Notes: generated by a model not told the origin, from the sequence alone. 64,000 nt of DNA from Misgurnus anguillicaudatus (GCF_027580225.2 NC_073340.2:36552001-36616000), one strand, 5' to 3'; counted from the stretch's first letter, positions 12,284 to 52,415 are shown. Numbers and translations: made by a program.

Positions 12284-12445
12284 TGATGAGTGTTTCCTTA
12301 TTTCAAGAAGTTAAACTAATATGCTGATTTTGAAACAACTTTCTCGTGTCTTTTGTCAATTACTCAATGCTTTGTTATTTGATTCAGGAAATATAAAATC
12401 AATCATCTGACACGCACGGTGAAAGAAAAAGAGATACTGAGAAAA

Positions 12446-15400
12446 ATGCCCAAATACTGCATGTTGTGTTTGATTCTTGCTTTGACAGCCCTCACAGTTT
12501 GTGTAAGTAATGTATTTAAAGTTAAAAATGATTTCTAATGGCACACTTCATATAAACAGCTCCAATGTTATTTTGTTTTGATCCGCAGAAAGCTCGTCAC
12601 AAGCGACACCTCAAAAAATCAGGTACAGAAATACTTTCTAATTATCTACACACATTCTACAGCCTTCACAGTTGGGTGATCATCACATGTCCTGTGGTTA
12701 TAATGGACAAATCTTTGAGAGAGAATCATGTTGTTAATGTTTGTTTGAATTCATTAATGCTCATTTATTTTATATTGATATATTCTGATGATGATTTTCA
12801 ATGCTAGATGAATCTGTTTCTTGCTTCGATGGAGACGTACGGCTCTACCGGGGCTCTTTATCTGAGACTGCGAGCGGGCAAACATGTTTGAGGTGGAATT
12901 CAAAACTCTTGCATGAAATCAAAGATTACAGCAGAAAACACGACCTGGGATCACACAACCACTGCAGGCAGGTCTAAAGCTGAAATAACAGACATCACAA
13001 TCCCAATAGAGAGGAAAAATGATCTTAATCCAAACCTGACAGGGTCTTTTATTACTGCTTTACAAACATGATGCTACTGTAAACAATGAAAGGTTTGAAT
13101 GGGCAGGAAGAAATTTTATATGGGCTTCAGTTTGTGATCAAGTCCAAACCTGAACATCCAAACACACCCGCTGATACTTCTTTCTGAGGTGTTCCTCTTC
13201 ATGAACAAAGAGTTGCTCATAAGTTACAAAATTCAAAGAAATGTAGGTGTTTCCCCTTGTAAAGATCCTAGTAAAGATTATATGTATTCACAAAGCTACA
13301 AAGTTATTCTTAAGCCTTAAGGTCAAAAAGTGTAATAGAGATGAAGACTTTTTAAGCTTTTTTAGTAAACGAGAGAATGAAGATGAAGAGGAGAAGAAAT
13401 TTGTTGCAGACAATTGATGACAGTGAGTTAATAAGTCATCATCATGTGCATGACCGATTTATTAGAGACACGCTAACATTTCCAAAACAATGCAGAAATG
13501 TCATCACTGTAAAAAATCATTAAAAAAACAACTGGCAGCCGACATATGTAAGGAATAAATGACGACGGGACGTTGAATTATTTGAAAATAATGCACACCC
13601 AAGGTGGTAATGCGGCACAACACGAAGTGAATTATTCCTCCACGGTTACCACAGATATTATTTTAAGATATTTGACAGGTTAAGTGTGCAGTTTACAGGA
13701 ATATAATCAACACCCATGGAACATTCAATCTCAACCAATCAGAATAAAGCATTCAACCGCCCCGTTGTATAAGACATAATAATTAAAATAACACTTGAAC
13801 TATTAACTGTCAGATAATGTTTGTAATTCTAATTTTAAATAATGGTAAACCACTGTAAACAATTTAAAGTAATTGGTCGTAACATACACACATGGACACC
13901 ACATTTTTTTGTTGTTTTGCACCATAATACTTAATTCTGTCTAACTGGAACCTGTTGAACACAAACGTGGAAAATTACACTGCTTCATGTTCAAAGCAAA
14001 ATATATGGTTATAATATTAATTGGTTCTTTTTAACCCCAAAAAAGCTGGAAGAAAAAAAGACAAACCAAAGCTCAATTCAACTCAATTCAGTTTTATTTA
14101 TATAGCGCTTTTCACAATAGTTAATTGTTTCAAAGCAGCTTTACATTAATAGAAACAGTGAAAAGCACAGAAAAGTGACAGATAGCACAACATAATACAC
14201 GATAGCATAAGCAGTCAAATTTGCTGCGGCTATGACTCAACATTATAAGTGAGCGTATTACTAATGTAACGTCTAGAAGAGGAAGCTAAGTTAAGCCCAA
14301 GAAGGCTCAGGTCTTACGAGGTTAAAGGCTCAGAAAACAGTTTAACCTTTAATGACAATATATCCTTAATATCTTTAATATTGACTGAGTAAGATCATGT
14401 TAGAGATCTTTGTAATCTCATCATTATGTGCTCCTGTGTATCTCAGTAGTAGAGCATTGCATTAACAATGCAAAAGGTCATGGGTTCAATACCAGGGTAC
14501 ACAGAATCTGATAAAAAATACTTTGTATACCTTGTAATATATACCTTGGAAAAAAGTGTTTGCCAAATGCGTAAATGTTAATCATTTGATAATAGGACCT
14601 TAGACAGGATCACAAATCTTTAATTTTTTCATTATTTTCTCATTATGTTCATGATTTGACCCCTACAGAAACCCAGACAACAGCCCCAGACCCTGGTGTT
14701 ATGTACGGACACCGTTTGGGATTAGTAGAGAAGACTGTGATATTCCCCGCTGTCCAAATCATGGTACTGATACTGTAACTCGATACCAGACTATAACATC
14801 TGTATTATTGTTATGTGAGTGATGAAATGTTTATTGACTGTGAACTTAGCAGATGCTTCTCTGTCGCCTGTGAGATTTTAACATTATATTTATGTGGTAT
14901 GTTACAGTTTTTCTTGGTTGCTTAAACACATTTCTTGAAACTATGCCTCCAATATTCTCCAAACAGTAAACACAATTTTATAACATCTCACCCAATACTC
15001 CAAACATCCTATTTTCAGGTCAAATGAAGCTCTACACTCAAAACCATTCACTCTTACTGAAAAACCAAACATTAGACACAAGCTTTCAAAAACACACATT
15101 ACAACATAGTATTACACACTGATGCAATAAATTCAAAAAAATATATCCAAAACTGGTAAGCTGCTTGTGGTTCTCCCCCTCAAAAACCTTTTCATATGAC
15201 ACAATTAATGTATGCAGTAGCACATTTTTATTAATTCATGTACTACATATAGCACAACTGTAAAAACTTTTTTTTTATTATTCGGTCTTTGTTCTGGGTC
15301 AGGCCAGAGAATCTGGTCCACATCACAGACTATATTGGACCTAGCCAAACAGTGAGGGTAAAATCCTCTTGTATGATCCACTCCTGGCATTCATCTACTC

Positions 15401-18400
15401 TACTGATATGTCGATCTGTATGGAAGGCAATTTGATTAATTTCTTTATTCCAGTGTCATAGTCCAACAGTGTATGCACACTAAAGTTACTGTACAGAGCA
15501 GTCTTACTGTAAGTTCATCTATCTGTTTTCCTCCCTGAAGACTCTGAAGATGGAGGCAACAGTGAAGCGACTCAAATTAGGCTTTACTCGTTGCTCAACC
15601 TCACTCATAGTCATACCATGAACAAGGACATGGTCAACTAAAGTGGCTTGAATTTCATCTGAGACTGCTTGTCACCTTGCCCTTCGTCTCCCTCCTCCTC
15701 TTTCACCACGTCCTCCTCCTCTTCTCACTCCTCCTTCACCAAGTCCTCTTCCTCCTCCTTCACCATGTCCTCCTCCTCTCCCTTCCCCTTCACCATGTCC
15801 TCTTCCTCCTCCTTCACCATGTCCTCCTTCTTTTCCTCCTCCTTCAACATGTCCTCTTCCTGCTCCTTCACCACATCCTCCTCCTCTCCCTCCTCCTTCA
15901 CTAAGTCCTCTTCCTCCTCCTTCACCACATCTTCCTCCTCTTCCTCCTCCTTCACCAAGTCCTCTTCCTTCTTCTTCACCATGTCCTCCTCCTCTCCCTC
16001 CTTCTTCACCATGTCCTCTTCCTTCTCCTTCACCACATCCTCCTCTTCTTCTTCCTTTTCCGTCATCATGTCCTCTCCCTTTTCCTTCACCACACCCTCC
16101 TCCTCCTCTCCCTCCTCCTTCACCAAGTCCTCTTCCTCCTCCTTCACCTCCTTCTCCTTCTTAGTGTTTCCACCTTGGTAATTGTTTGCTAATTTGAGCC
16201 TAAGCTGTGCTGACTTCAGTAAACAGTTTTGAATGCTAGTGCTTTCCATATGACCAGATGGTGTAAGCATTGAGAAATGTGGGGATTTGTGTGTAGAGTT
16301 TTGATGTAAAAGTTCAACAAATCTGACTCGTGTGTTAAAGCAGGTGAGTAGTGTTTATAGTTCAGCGAAATGATTGTGCTTCTTGAAAAATGGCATTATG
16401 GTTTTGAAATTTTAGTTCAAAAGCCTGGTTATAGTGTTTTAGCAATCGAGAAAAACTGTAATGCATGTGTGCTTGTTTGATAATTTCATTTAAACATATA
16501 ATATTAGGAAAGTGTTTAGGAAAGTCATTATGTAAAACAGAATTAATGCTTTAACAACACTTGAAATATTTCCTGCTGTGTGATTGACAGGTGTCATTTA
16601 AATCTTTAATCTGTTCAGGTTTGCAGTGCGGCCTGAAGGAGGATCGCCTCATGAAGGTGGTGGGCGGAGCTTTGAGCACAGTACAGCGACACCCCTGGAT
16701 GGCGGCGGTCTTGACGAGGAAATCTGGGGTTAAAGGATTAAGTTGTGGAGGGAGTCTTATCTCACCCTGCTGGGTCCTAACAGCTACACACTGCTTTACT
16801 GATGGGTAGGTATACAAACCTGATGGATGGATGGTGTTTACCTGTGTGTGTGTGTGTGTTTATAGGTTTATCTTTTCTGTGTGTTTACAGTCCTCAGACA
16901 CGTCTCAGTACACTCTCAGTATATTTGGGGAAGAATGCGGTAAATGAGACGGACCTGCAGAGAGAGCAGAAGTTCAGAGTCTCTGAGCTGATCATCCATG
17001 AAAATTTTGACAACAAAGATGGCAACTACAAAAATGACATCGGTATTAACCAGAGACACATCATCATCACAAAAAAACAAATCACACAAACAAACATTTA
17101 TGCATTTTGCAGATGCAAACATGTATTATTACTAAGGTTGCAAACGGGTGGAAAATTTCCAATAAATTTCCATGGGAACTTAATCTGGGGAATTTTGGAA
17201 ATATTCCAAACTGGAAACTTAAAATGAATTTATTGGAATCTAGAAGAATTCACGGGAATAATTTGGAAATGTATATAAACTATATCATATACAAACATAA
17301 ATAAACAGTTTGCTTGATCATAAGCAGACATGCATGCAATACAAATTTTGAAAAATCCTGATACTTAACATTTATTAAGCCGTGGATTTATTTTAAAATA
17401 AATAATTTTTGATCAAAAACATTCAGGCTTGATGAGCATAAGAGACTTCTTTCAAAAACATTAATAATGGTAATGTGTTTGAACTTTTGGGTGGTTGTAG
17501 AGTATGTATGATAACAGAAAACTGGCTAGCAGAATGTAGAAGAAAGAGCATCACAGCTACATGATAGATAGCCTCATACATTATTATATTTGAGAATTCA
17601 TTGAAAATTCACAGAATTTTGCAACCCTTATTGTGACAATACAAGTATTGCAATCACCTTGCTGAAACAATAGAAAGCATCAAAGAAATTCAAATGGTTT
17701 CATGGGAATTGTATTGGTTTTAATCAAAACTATTATTGTCTCACTGGGTTTCTACTGGTAATGTGTTTGTGGTCTTTATGATGAAGGTGTTGACCAAAAC
17801 AATCTTACTGCTTGAGAAACAAATACCCAGCGTATTTTCATCAAGATCATCATTAAAGAAAGGTTTGTGTGTTTAGCGTTGTTGAAGATTCAAAGTTCGG
17901 ATGGTGGATGTGCTAAAGAGTCCAGCTCAGTGAAGACGGTTTGCATCCCCAATCCTAAACGCTCGCCCAAGAACCAGATGTCTTGTAACATCACTGGATA
18001 TGGGAAAGAGCAACAAGGTATGTGATGCTTCTGTTTAACACATTAAAAATAATAGGATGATATCCACGATGTGTGTGTAAGAGAGTTTGATTATGCATGT
18101 ATGTGTGTGTTTTTCAGAGTCGTGGCATTACTCTAATTATCTCAAAGAAGCAAAGGTCAATGTATTGTCACATGATCTATGCTCCAGTAAAATATACTAC
18201 GGTAACAAGATCACAAAAAACATGCTGTGTGCTGGAAGTGAAGACTGGAGTACTGACTCCTGTGAGGTAAGAAACTCATTCATTATTTCTTCACAAATAT
18301 GAAAAATCTAACTAAAAATGTTACCATAAGATGAAAAGTGTCTGGTTTTAAACACAAATGTGACAATCTTTCCCAAATGTGATAAAACAACAGTTTGAAG

Positions 18401-19249
18401 AGTTGATATGGTTCAATAGGATGAGTTGTCTATAAATTTAGATTCAGGTCTTTGATTTTGTCTTTGATTATTTGGAACATCTGTTCAATTTTTCATTAAT
18501 GCAATGGTGTAATGGTGTGGGGGATGTTTTTTTGGCACACTTTAGGCCCCTTAGTGCCAATTGGGCATCATTTTAATGCCACGGCCTACCTGAGCATTGT
18601 TTCTAACCATGTCCATCCCTTTATAACCACCATGTACTCATCCTCTGATGGCTACTTCCAGCAGGATAATGCATCATGTCACAAAGCTCGAATCATTTCA
18701 AATTGGTTTCTTGAACATGACAATGAGTTCACTGTACTAAAATGGCCCCCACAGTCACCAGATCTCAACCCAATAGAGCATCTTTGGGATGCGGTGGAAC
18801 GGGAGCTTCGTGCTCTGGATGTGCATCCCACAAATCTCCATCAACTGCAAGATGCTATTCTATCAATATGGGCCAACATTTCTAAAGAAAGCTTTCAACA
18901 CCTTGTTGAATCAATGCCATGTAGAATTAAGGCAGTTCTGAAGGCGAAAGGGGGTCAAACACAATATTAGTATGGTGTTCCTAATAATCCTTTAAGTGGG
19001 TGTAGATTATCACAGGTCAGTTATTTTGATACATTTATGATGTTTGTTTAATTTCATCAGGGAGACTCCGGTGGGCCGCTGGTGTGTGATATCAGCGGTC
19101 GTGCGTTTCAGTTCGGTGTGGTGAGTTGGGGTGAAGGATGCTCTAAAAAGTTCCGTCCTGGTATTTATACAAAAGTGAGCAACTACTACAAATGGATCCT
19201 GAAGAAAACCGGCTTGTCTTCACTTTCACCCTCATCTGATAAATTATGA
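12446..19249 (+). CDS. plau: Urokinase-type plasminogen activator, kringle + trypsin-like protease, no EGF domain
   Basis: This secreted serine protease cleaves plasminogen to plasmin. Noncoding exon about 11463-11531 and 5' UTR from 12388; coding exons 12446-12502, 12589-12622, 12808-12967, 14669-14763, 16619-16805, 16891-17042, 17877-18017, 18118-18266, 19061-19249: 1164 nt, 387 residues. Residues 1-19 form a signal peptide. One kringle runs from C36 to about residue 112 with six cysteines ([12 protein letters not shown]). Cys119 should tether the chains, and K128-V129 (KVVGG) is the activation site. The catalytic triad lies in LTATHCF, NDIALL and GDSGGPLVC; Asp of DSCEGDSGG gives trypsin-like specificity. 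The uPAR-binding EGF exon is missing: the introns on both sides of exon 3 are only 86 and 185 bp. This matches published zebrafish uPA-a (plaua), but the a/b label needs a tree. The intron after 12967 uses a GC donor. Confidence 0.93.
12968..14668. other. plau intron 4 with repeat debris
   Basis: The intron starts with GC instead of GT. About 13540-13795 has palindromic CpG-containing repeat sequence (GGGACGTTGAATTATT..., CATTCAACCGCCCCGTTGTA). About 14083-14340 starts with an AATTCAGTTTTATTTATATAG motif common in fish repeats. A SINE follows at 14433. No exon seen. Confidence 0.5.
14433..14583 (+). mobile_element. tRNA-derived SINE resembling HAmo
   Basis: The head shows a degenerate A box (TCTCAGTAGTAGAGC) and a B box GGTTCAATACC at 14483-14493. 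The tail TGTTTGCCAAATGCGTAAAT matches the typical HAmo/V-SINE 3' end, GTCTGCCAAATGCATAAATG. It is not a functional tRNA: there is no proper acceptor stem and the tail is SINE-like. Confidence 0.75.
14905..16458 (-). mobile_element. IS630/mariner-like DNA transposon remnant with expanded Gly/Arg-coding minisatellite
   Basis: CAGTTTTTCTTGGTTGCTT at the left mirrors AGCAATCGAGAAAAACTG at the right, with TA on each side. On the minus strand three transposase pieces remain. A Gly/Arg-rich stretch ([15 protein letters not shown] type) runs over about 16150-15680. A helix-turn-helix region ([12 protein letters not shown]...[20 protein letters not shown]) covers about 15659-15520. A C-terminal piece ([22 protein letters not shown]) covers about 15365-15285. 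The DDE catalytic core is deleted, and a TGA interrupts before the helix-turn-helix. It is dead and nonautonomous. Confidence 0.75.
15680..16165. repeat. TCC/GGA-rich minisatellite inside the transposon
   Basis: The array is built of degenerate units around TCCTCCTCCTTCACCATG, about 24-48 bases per period, reading Gly/Arg/Glu on the minus strand in the transposase frame. The long serine-rich frame on the + strand and the Glu/Lys-rich frame on the - strand are other readings of this repeat, not genes. Confidence 0.8.
17133..17630. mobile_element. hAT-like nonautonomous element in plau intron
   Basis: TAAGGTTGCAAA at the left and TTTTGCAACCCTTA at the right form short inverted ends. The interior is AT-rich with no protein. 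I see no clean 8-bp duplication, so the class is tentative. Confidence 0.55.
18480..18998 (+). mobile_element. Tc1-like transposon fragment, C-terminal half of transposase
   Basis: An open frame 18512-18970 (about 150 codons) encodes the end of a Tc1 transposase: [14 protein letters not shown], the second catalytic Asp in [10 protein letters not shown], the final Glu in [11 protein letters not shown], and the conserved tail [11 protein letters not shown]. The sequence then ends in the typical GTATGGTGTTCCTAATAA terminus. The N-terminal DNA-binding part and left end are missing, so it cannot move itself. It sits in the plau intron 18267-19060 in the same orientation as the gene. Confidence 0.9.
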
Positions 19250-19328
19250 AATATAAATGAACTGATATATCACACATGCCAGTTATTCTGACAATTATTT
19301 AGGAATATCGAGATGGTTAGCTTTATCC

Positions 19329-19334
19329 AATAAA
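19329..19334 (+). terminator. plau: plau polyadenylation signal
   Basis: AATAAA lies 80 bases after the plau stop codon and is the first canonical signal downstream. Later hexamers could extend the 3' UTR. Confidence 0.65.
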
Positions 19335-20690
19335 TTGTGCTTGTTTGGCCTGTATGGTCATTCACATAGACAAACTTGTAAATAGATCAAATAGATTTCT
19401 GTTTTTAATGAGTTTATTGTATTAAATAGTCGTTTAATTTTGCTGTGATTTAATAGTAAAAAAAAATGATATCAGTTTGTAGGCAGCTTAATCTAAAAAC
19501 TGTAGTTTTGCCTCTTCTAATTTTTCTTCATAATAATATAGCAAAACTTTAATGAAGTTAATGAAAGAATAATTCGGACCTGCCCGTTTGTTAAAGGATT
19601 TAATATCTCTTGTTACCTGAATGTATATGAGTAAGGGCTAAGTTAACAGTCTGTGTGTTGATATTGCAGATTTACAATTTACGCTGTATGTAAATATGTA
19701 AGTAATCTGAACATATAATAATCACTGAACATTAGACAAATAATAGCACAGATATAGTGCACATGTTTTATAAAGCACATCGTCTTATTTATTTGTGAAT
19801 ATTATTATTTGGGAAATCTGTGAAAGCAAATTTGTGTCTGTTCCTGGTAATCCCTAGTGTGTGTGGGGCAAACGAAGATAGTAATACCAGTATTTTTTTT
19901 TTTTTTGACATGTTTTGCTCCGCATGAGGAAACAAATATAAATCAAACAGAATTATATTTTTTAAAAATCTAAAATAGCAAAAATGTTTTCTGTGAGTGC
20001 GTGCATGCCTGCGTGCGTGTGTGTGTGTGTGTGTCAGATAAGATTAGTGGAACAGCCCTCATGTTATTAAGTGTAAAAGTCACATAACAGCTGGGCATCA
20101 ACTCCCATTCATCACATGATCATAACAGTTAATAACACTGATGTGATGTCATTTCATTTGATAATACAGTTACTCACAGTAACTTTGATGTAATGTAACT
20201 TTTTCATTCGTTTCTAAATCATTGTAAAATATTAAATAAAAATTTCACAGATGCTCTTGACCAGTTAATATATAATCCAGTGTTGAATAATATTTGTATT
20301 GATCTATTTATGCATTAAAATTGTTGATGATTATAAATCCAACAGGTTTATATAATCTGTCTGTTTAGTAGGGCTTTCTTTGTGTAGGATGACTGAGTGC
20401 AGTATTATATTAAACCACAAGAAGGCACTGTTTAGTATGTAGAGAGAAGTGCATAAACGTGAGACACGGACTTCAATACCATCTAGTAGCTACAGATCTA
20501 ATAGCACACACTTCATATTTCATACCTTACATTGGTACCCAATATGTTGTGTTGTCATACACAATAGAAGGGATGCTGTTTAAAAACATGAAATTACCAA
20601 CCAATGCTTTGGCATGAAAAATTTCTCAGCCATATAAAAAATATAAAAGTATCAAAACTTACTGAATGGCGGAGTGAAAATGGAAGTGTG
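19335..20690. other. Intergenic DNA between plau and the first downstream transposon
   Basis: This is AT-rich sequence with a T run near 19892 and a GT microsatellite at about 20014-20034. I see no gene or clear interspersed element. Confidence 0.5.
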
Positions 20691-20697
20691 TTTTATA

Positions 20698-21343
20698 CAG
20701 GGTTCCCACGGGTCCTTGAAAGTTTGTAAATCTGGGGGGGGGGGGGGGGTCAAGGCCATGGTAAGTTTTTGAAAATATAGCACAGATTCAAGCACTTTCA
20801 ATGACTTGTATTTATTTTATGCAAGAAAAAAAATCCATATTATTCCCTGTGTTGTGTAGGATAATATTATTAAAATTTCAGACTTTTTAAGCACACGTGC
20901 TAAGCTGTTGATTTTTTGCATAGTTGTGTTTGACACATGAAAACATCTCGGGTTACGTGTGTAAGGGAACGAGGTGCTGCGTCTCCTTGTCATACTTCCT
21001 GCATTCCTGTAACGACGTCTTTGGCAATATTTCAGATAGCGATATACTTTCTGTCTCCTGCGTCACCCTGTCTTTGTCATTAAGCCTCACCATTGGTTGA
21101 ATTTGATATACACATTCCGACGCACTTACCCCTGGAGAAGTCCCCAAAGTGTCACCGCAGTGACGCAGCGCGAGTTCCCTCGAAAGGGAACTGTTACAAT
21201 GTATCTTAAAAGGTAACACGATCTAACCTTGCTCTCACTTGAAATGTGACCCCACATTTAGTCCTTGAATTTGAGTGTATTGTACCTGGAAAGTCCTTAA
21301 AAAGGTCCTTGAATTTGAAGTTAACTAAGGTGTGGGAACCCTG
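20698..21343. mobile_element. hAT-like element with a nested repeat
   Basis: CAGGGTTCCCAC at the left mirrors GTGGGAACCCTG at the right, with TTTATA-like direct repeats outside (20692-20697, 21344-21349). A 16-base G run lies at 20734-20749. The centre (about 20945-21215) starts TCTCGGGTTACGT and ends near TGTTACAATG, and is rich in GGGAAC/GTTCCC words. It looks like a second repeat inserted in the first. Confidence 0.7.
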
Positions 21344-21783
21344 TTTATAGAAACCAAACTCATTCAAGATTTACTACATGTGCTTCTGAGGTCACAAATG
21401 TTTTTTATTTTCTACTTGATATCAACTGAATGTCAGAAGATATATGTATGCAGCTCTTGTAACACATGTTGACCACAAATATAAGTCTGTTTAGAAGACT
21501 TTGACTACAGTGCATAAGTTGTTGTGAAATCCATTCAGGTTTATAAACTCTTCTGTACAGATTAATCATAAATGTGATTCGGTTTGAAAAAACCCAGCTA
21601 AACCTCTAAAATGATGAATGACAAAATAAATCCTGAGCATTTACAAATAAACAGTTTTGAAGAAATATTGTTATTCTTGTGGAACTTAAAATGTGCTTTA
21701 TGATTAATATTTAGTTAGTTATGAAAGGCAATATGATGGGTTATATTAAAGATATGCCAGCAGAATTAGTTGGTCTTCATGAA

Positions 21784-22284
21784 CAGTGTTGAGGGTAACG
21801 CATTACAAGTAATGTGCATTACATAATAATATTACTTTTCTGAAGTAACAAGTAAAGTAATGCATTACTTTATAATTGTACAAATTAATATTTGGGTTAC
21901 TTTTTCAAAAAAGTAATGCAAGTTACTGTTTTAGTTTAATTAATTTGATTTAAAAATGTATGTTCTGAATTAAACTAAACTTAGTCATATTATGTACTCT
22001 ATGCATACACGCCCATGTGGGAACAGTTTGAGTCAGAAACTGAGATGGCAGACAGAGATCGAATTTTTGTGTTGAAATATGAAATTTCTAAATGCAGAAT
22101 TTTTCAGTTATAAAAAACTGAAAGAGATCAAGCCTCAGCCAAGAAAAAGTAACGCAACAGTAACTAAAAAGTAACATAACCATAACTTTCCATGAAAAGT
22201 AACTTAGTAATGCAATTAGTTACTTTCTTGGGAGTAACTTAATATTGTAATGAATTACTTTTAAAGTAACTTTTCCCAACACTG
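21784..22284. mobile_element. hAT-like MITE with 8-bp target duplication
   Basis: CAGTGTTGAGGGTAACGCAT at the left and CCCAACACTG at the right are inverted ends, flanked by the exact duplication TTCATGAA (21776-21783 and 22285-22292). The interior repeats AAGTAATGCATTACTT words. No coding potential. Confidence 0.85.
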
Positions 22285-22319
22285 TTCATGAATACAAAGA
22301 TATTCAGTCTTTCGTGTCA

Positions 22320-22345
22320 AACACACACACACACACACACACACA
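22320..22345. repeat. CA microsatellite
   Basis: An uninterrupted (CA)n tract of about 13 units upstream of vcl. Confidence 0.9.
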
Positions 22346-22404
22346 GTGTGTTTACTCTTAAAACTCTGAATCCACTTCCTTAATTCTTTCTTTTTTGGAC
22401 GCAA

Positions 22405-22414
22405 CCATATTAGG
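22405..22414. promoter_or_regulatory. Consensus CArG box (SRF site) upstream of vinculin
   Basis: CCATATTAGG fits CC(A/T)6GG exactly and equals the core of the classic c-fos serum response element. It lies 1.77 kb before the vinculin ATG. Vinculin is a known SRF/MRTF target in vertebrates, so a role is plausible. A single 10-base match could also be chance. Confidence 0.45.
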
Positions 22415-23039
22415 TAATGCAGGCTGTTGAGGGTCCCTGCTCAGATGTTGGGCAAATTCTTGGGCTGCCTGAGTCGTCTGTCAGTTCAACACAACTCTGG
22501 ATGTTGTTATTAAAGTAAGTGAATAGAGAAGTCTGTACAACCTTTATAATGAGAGTGGGTGGCCTGCTCTTGTGAATATTATAAAACAATTCAAACCAGG
22601 ATCTTATACTCTGCATGTGTTTCATATGAATCTTTTCTGAATCTTTAACATTTTCTCATTGTTGAGCATATTTGCTAGACACATTTATCTTAAGGCAACG
22701 TGCAGTGCATTCAAGTCCATTTATTATCCATGCATTCTCTGAGAATCAAACCCAAGATCTTGCTCACATGATGATGCACAAGCTAAGCTACATGATCACT
22801 TTTTTAATAAATTCTAATTTCTTATCACTTTTGAGTTTAAATAAACATTATGTACATTTATAATGAATGAAAATGGCAATAAACAAGCAGGTTTGTCATT
22901 TGAAAAAAGAAAGACGTGTGAAAGAAAAGTGTAAATAGTTTTTATTGTCATCTTGGTATTTGCTTATCTTCTTAAATGATATAAAAACTAAACAATGCTG
23001 AGAAGGATTCCAGCCTCGTGCCCATCGGCACTCTGAACT

Positions 23040-23280
23040 CTTCATCAAGAACACTAGAACCAAGTTTCCTTTTTAGGGCATGAGAATGTATGACGTAATT
23101 TAGCAAGAACTCGCGTCTCCAGCGAACTAGACAAAGCGAGGGTGGGGCTAACCGAAATGAGTGACGTAAGCTTGAACCAATAGTATTCGCGGGCGCGCCT
23201 GTGGTTTTTGTTTGATTGGTGGAGCGCCTGTGAACGTCAACAGGGAGCTTTGGGTGGTGTGTGATCGGTCCTGTGTTGGG
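23040..23280 (+). promoter_or_regulatory. CpG-rich distal part of the vinculin promoter region
   Basis: GC/CpG content rises sharply here, with TGACGTAA (23162), CCAAT (23177-23181), GGGCGCGCC and an inverted CCAAT (GATTGG, about 23214). It could be an upstream promoter separated from the first exon by the repeat-like stretch 23281-24036. No TATA box seen. Confidence 0.4.
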
Positions 23281-24036
23281 AAGTCTGACTCATTTCCATG
23301 ACTCGGTTCTTTCGAACAGCTCATTTAAATGAGCCGGTTCACAAAGACTCATCGGTCAACGTGCGTCATCATGTTTCCTGCTAGATACATTTTTCATACG
23401 TAAGCAAAAATGTACTGGATCCAAATAATCTTTATTTTATTTATTTAAAGATGATATAGACAAGTATGGAAATTATTCAAAGCTTTATTTATCCTTAAGC
23501 AATAATAATTATATATCTCTATTCTTCTTTATGTCATTTTAATGCATATTTACATTATTGTTCTTTGTTTCCCTACATGGCATTGCATTTGTATTTTTAT
23601 TTATTTATTATTTTTGTTTTGTTTTTATATCTGCATCTTCATTGCTGTAGTAATGTGTTGTTGTTTTGTTAAAGTTAATAATAAAGCTGGTGAAAAAAAG
23701 ACTGAAAAACAAAAACAAATTCACAAAATCATAAAATTGTAAATGATTTAAGTGCTATAATATAAATTATATTGCTTTTTAATGGAAATTATACTGTTTC
23801 TGCTGGTTATGGGATGTTATTTTAACGTCATTCAATTTAACAGGAAAAGGTCCAAAACACTACATAAATACATTTTTGTTTTAAATGTAAACAGCTGAAG
23901 ACTCATCATGGTATTTGTAATGAAACCATTAGAATGTGTAGGGTATTGTTTTATCAAGGTGAACAGCGATTCGCGAACGAGTCATTCATTCCGATTCGCG
24001 ATTCAATTGAAAGAACGATTTGTTCGTGAATCGGAG
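23281..24036. repeat. Repeat-like stretch directly before vinculin exon 1
   Basis: Words built on GATTCG and GAACGA (GGTTCTTTCGAACAGCTCA, GGTTCACAAAGACTC at the left; GCGATTCGCGAACGAGTCAT, GATTTGTTCGTGAATCGG at the right) face each other across an AT-rich centre. This suggests an inverted-repeat element in the promoter region. I could not define termini or a target duplication. Confidence 0.4.

Positions 24037-52415
<28,379 letters not shown>

Noticed and set aside
14433..14500. A tRNA gene
   Set aside because: A and B boxes are present, but no good cloverleaf forms and the sequence continues into a SINE tail.
15669..16181. 170-codon serine-rich frame on the + strand and 181-codon Glu/Lys-rich frame on the - strand
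   Set aside because: Both are readings of the TCC/GGA minisatellite within a transposon. They have no domain, and the biologically meaningful frame is a third one.
18512..18970. An additional plau exon or host gene
   Set aside because: The frame is a Tc1 transposase C-terminus; the protease frame joins 18266 to 19061 exactly (CE|GDSGG).
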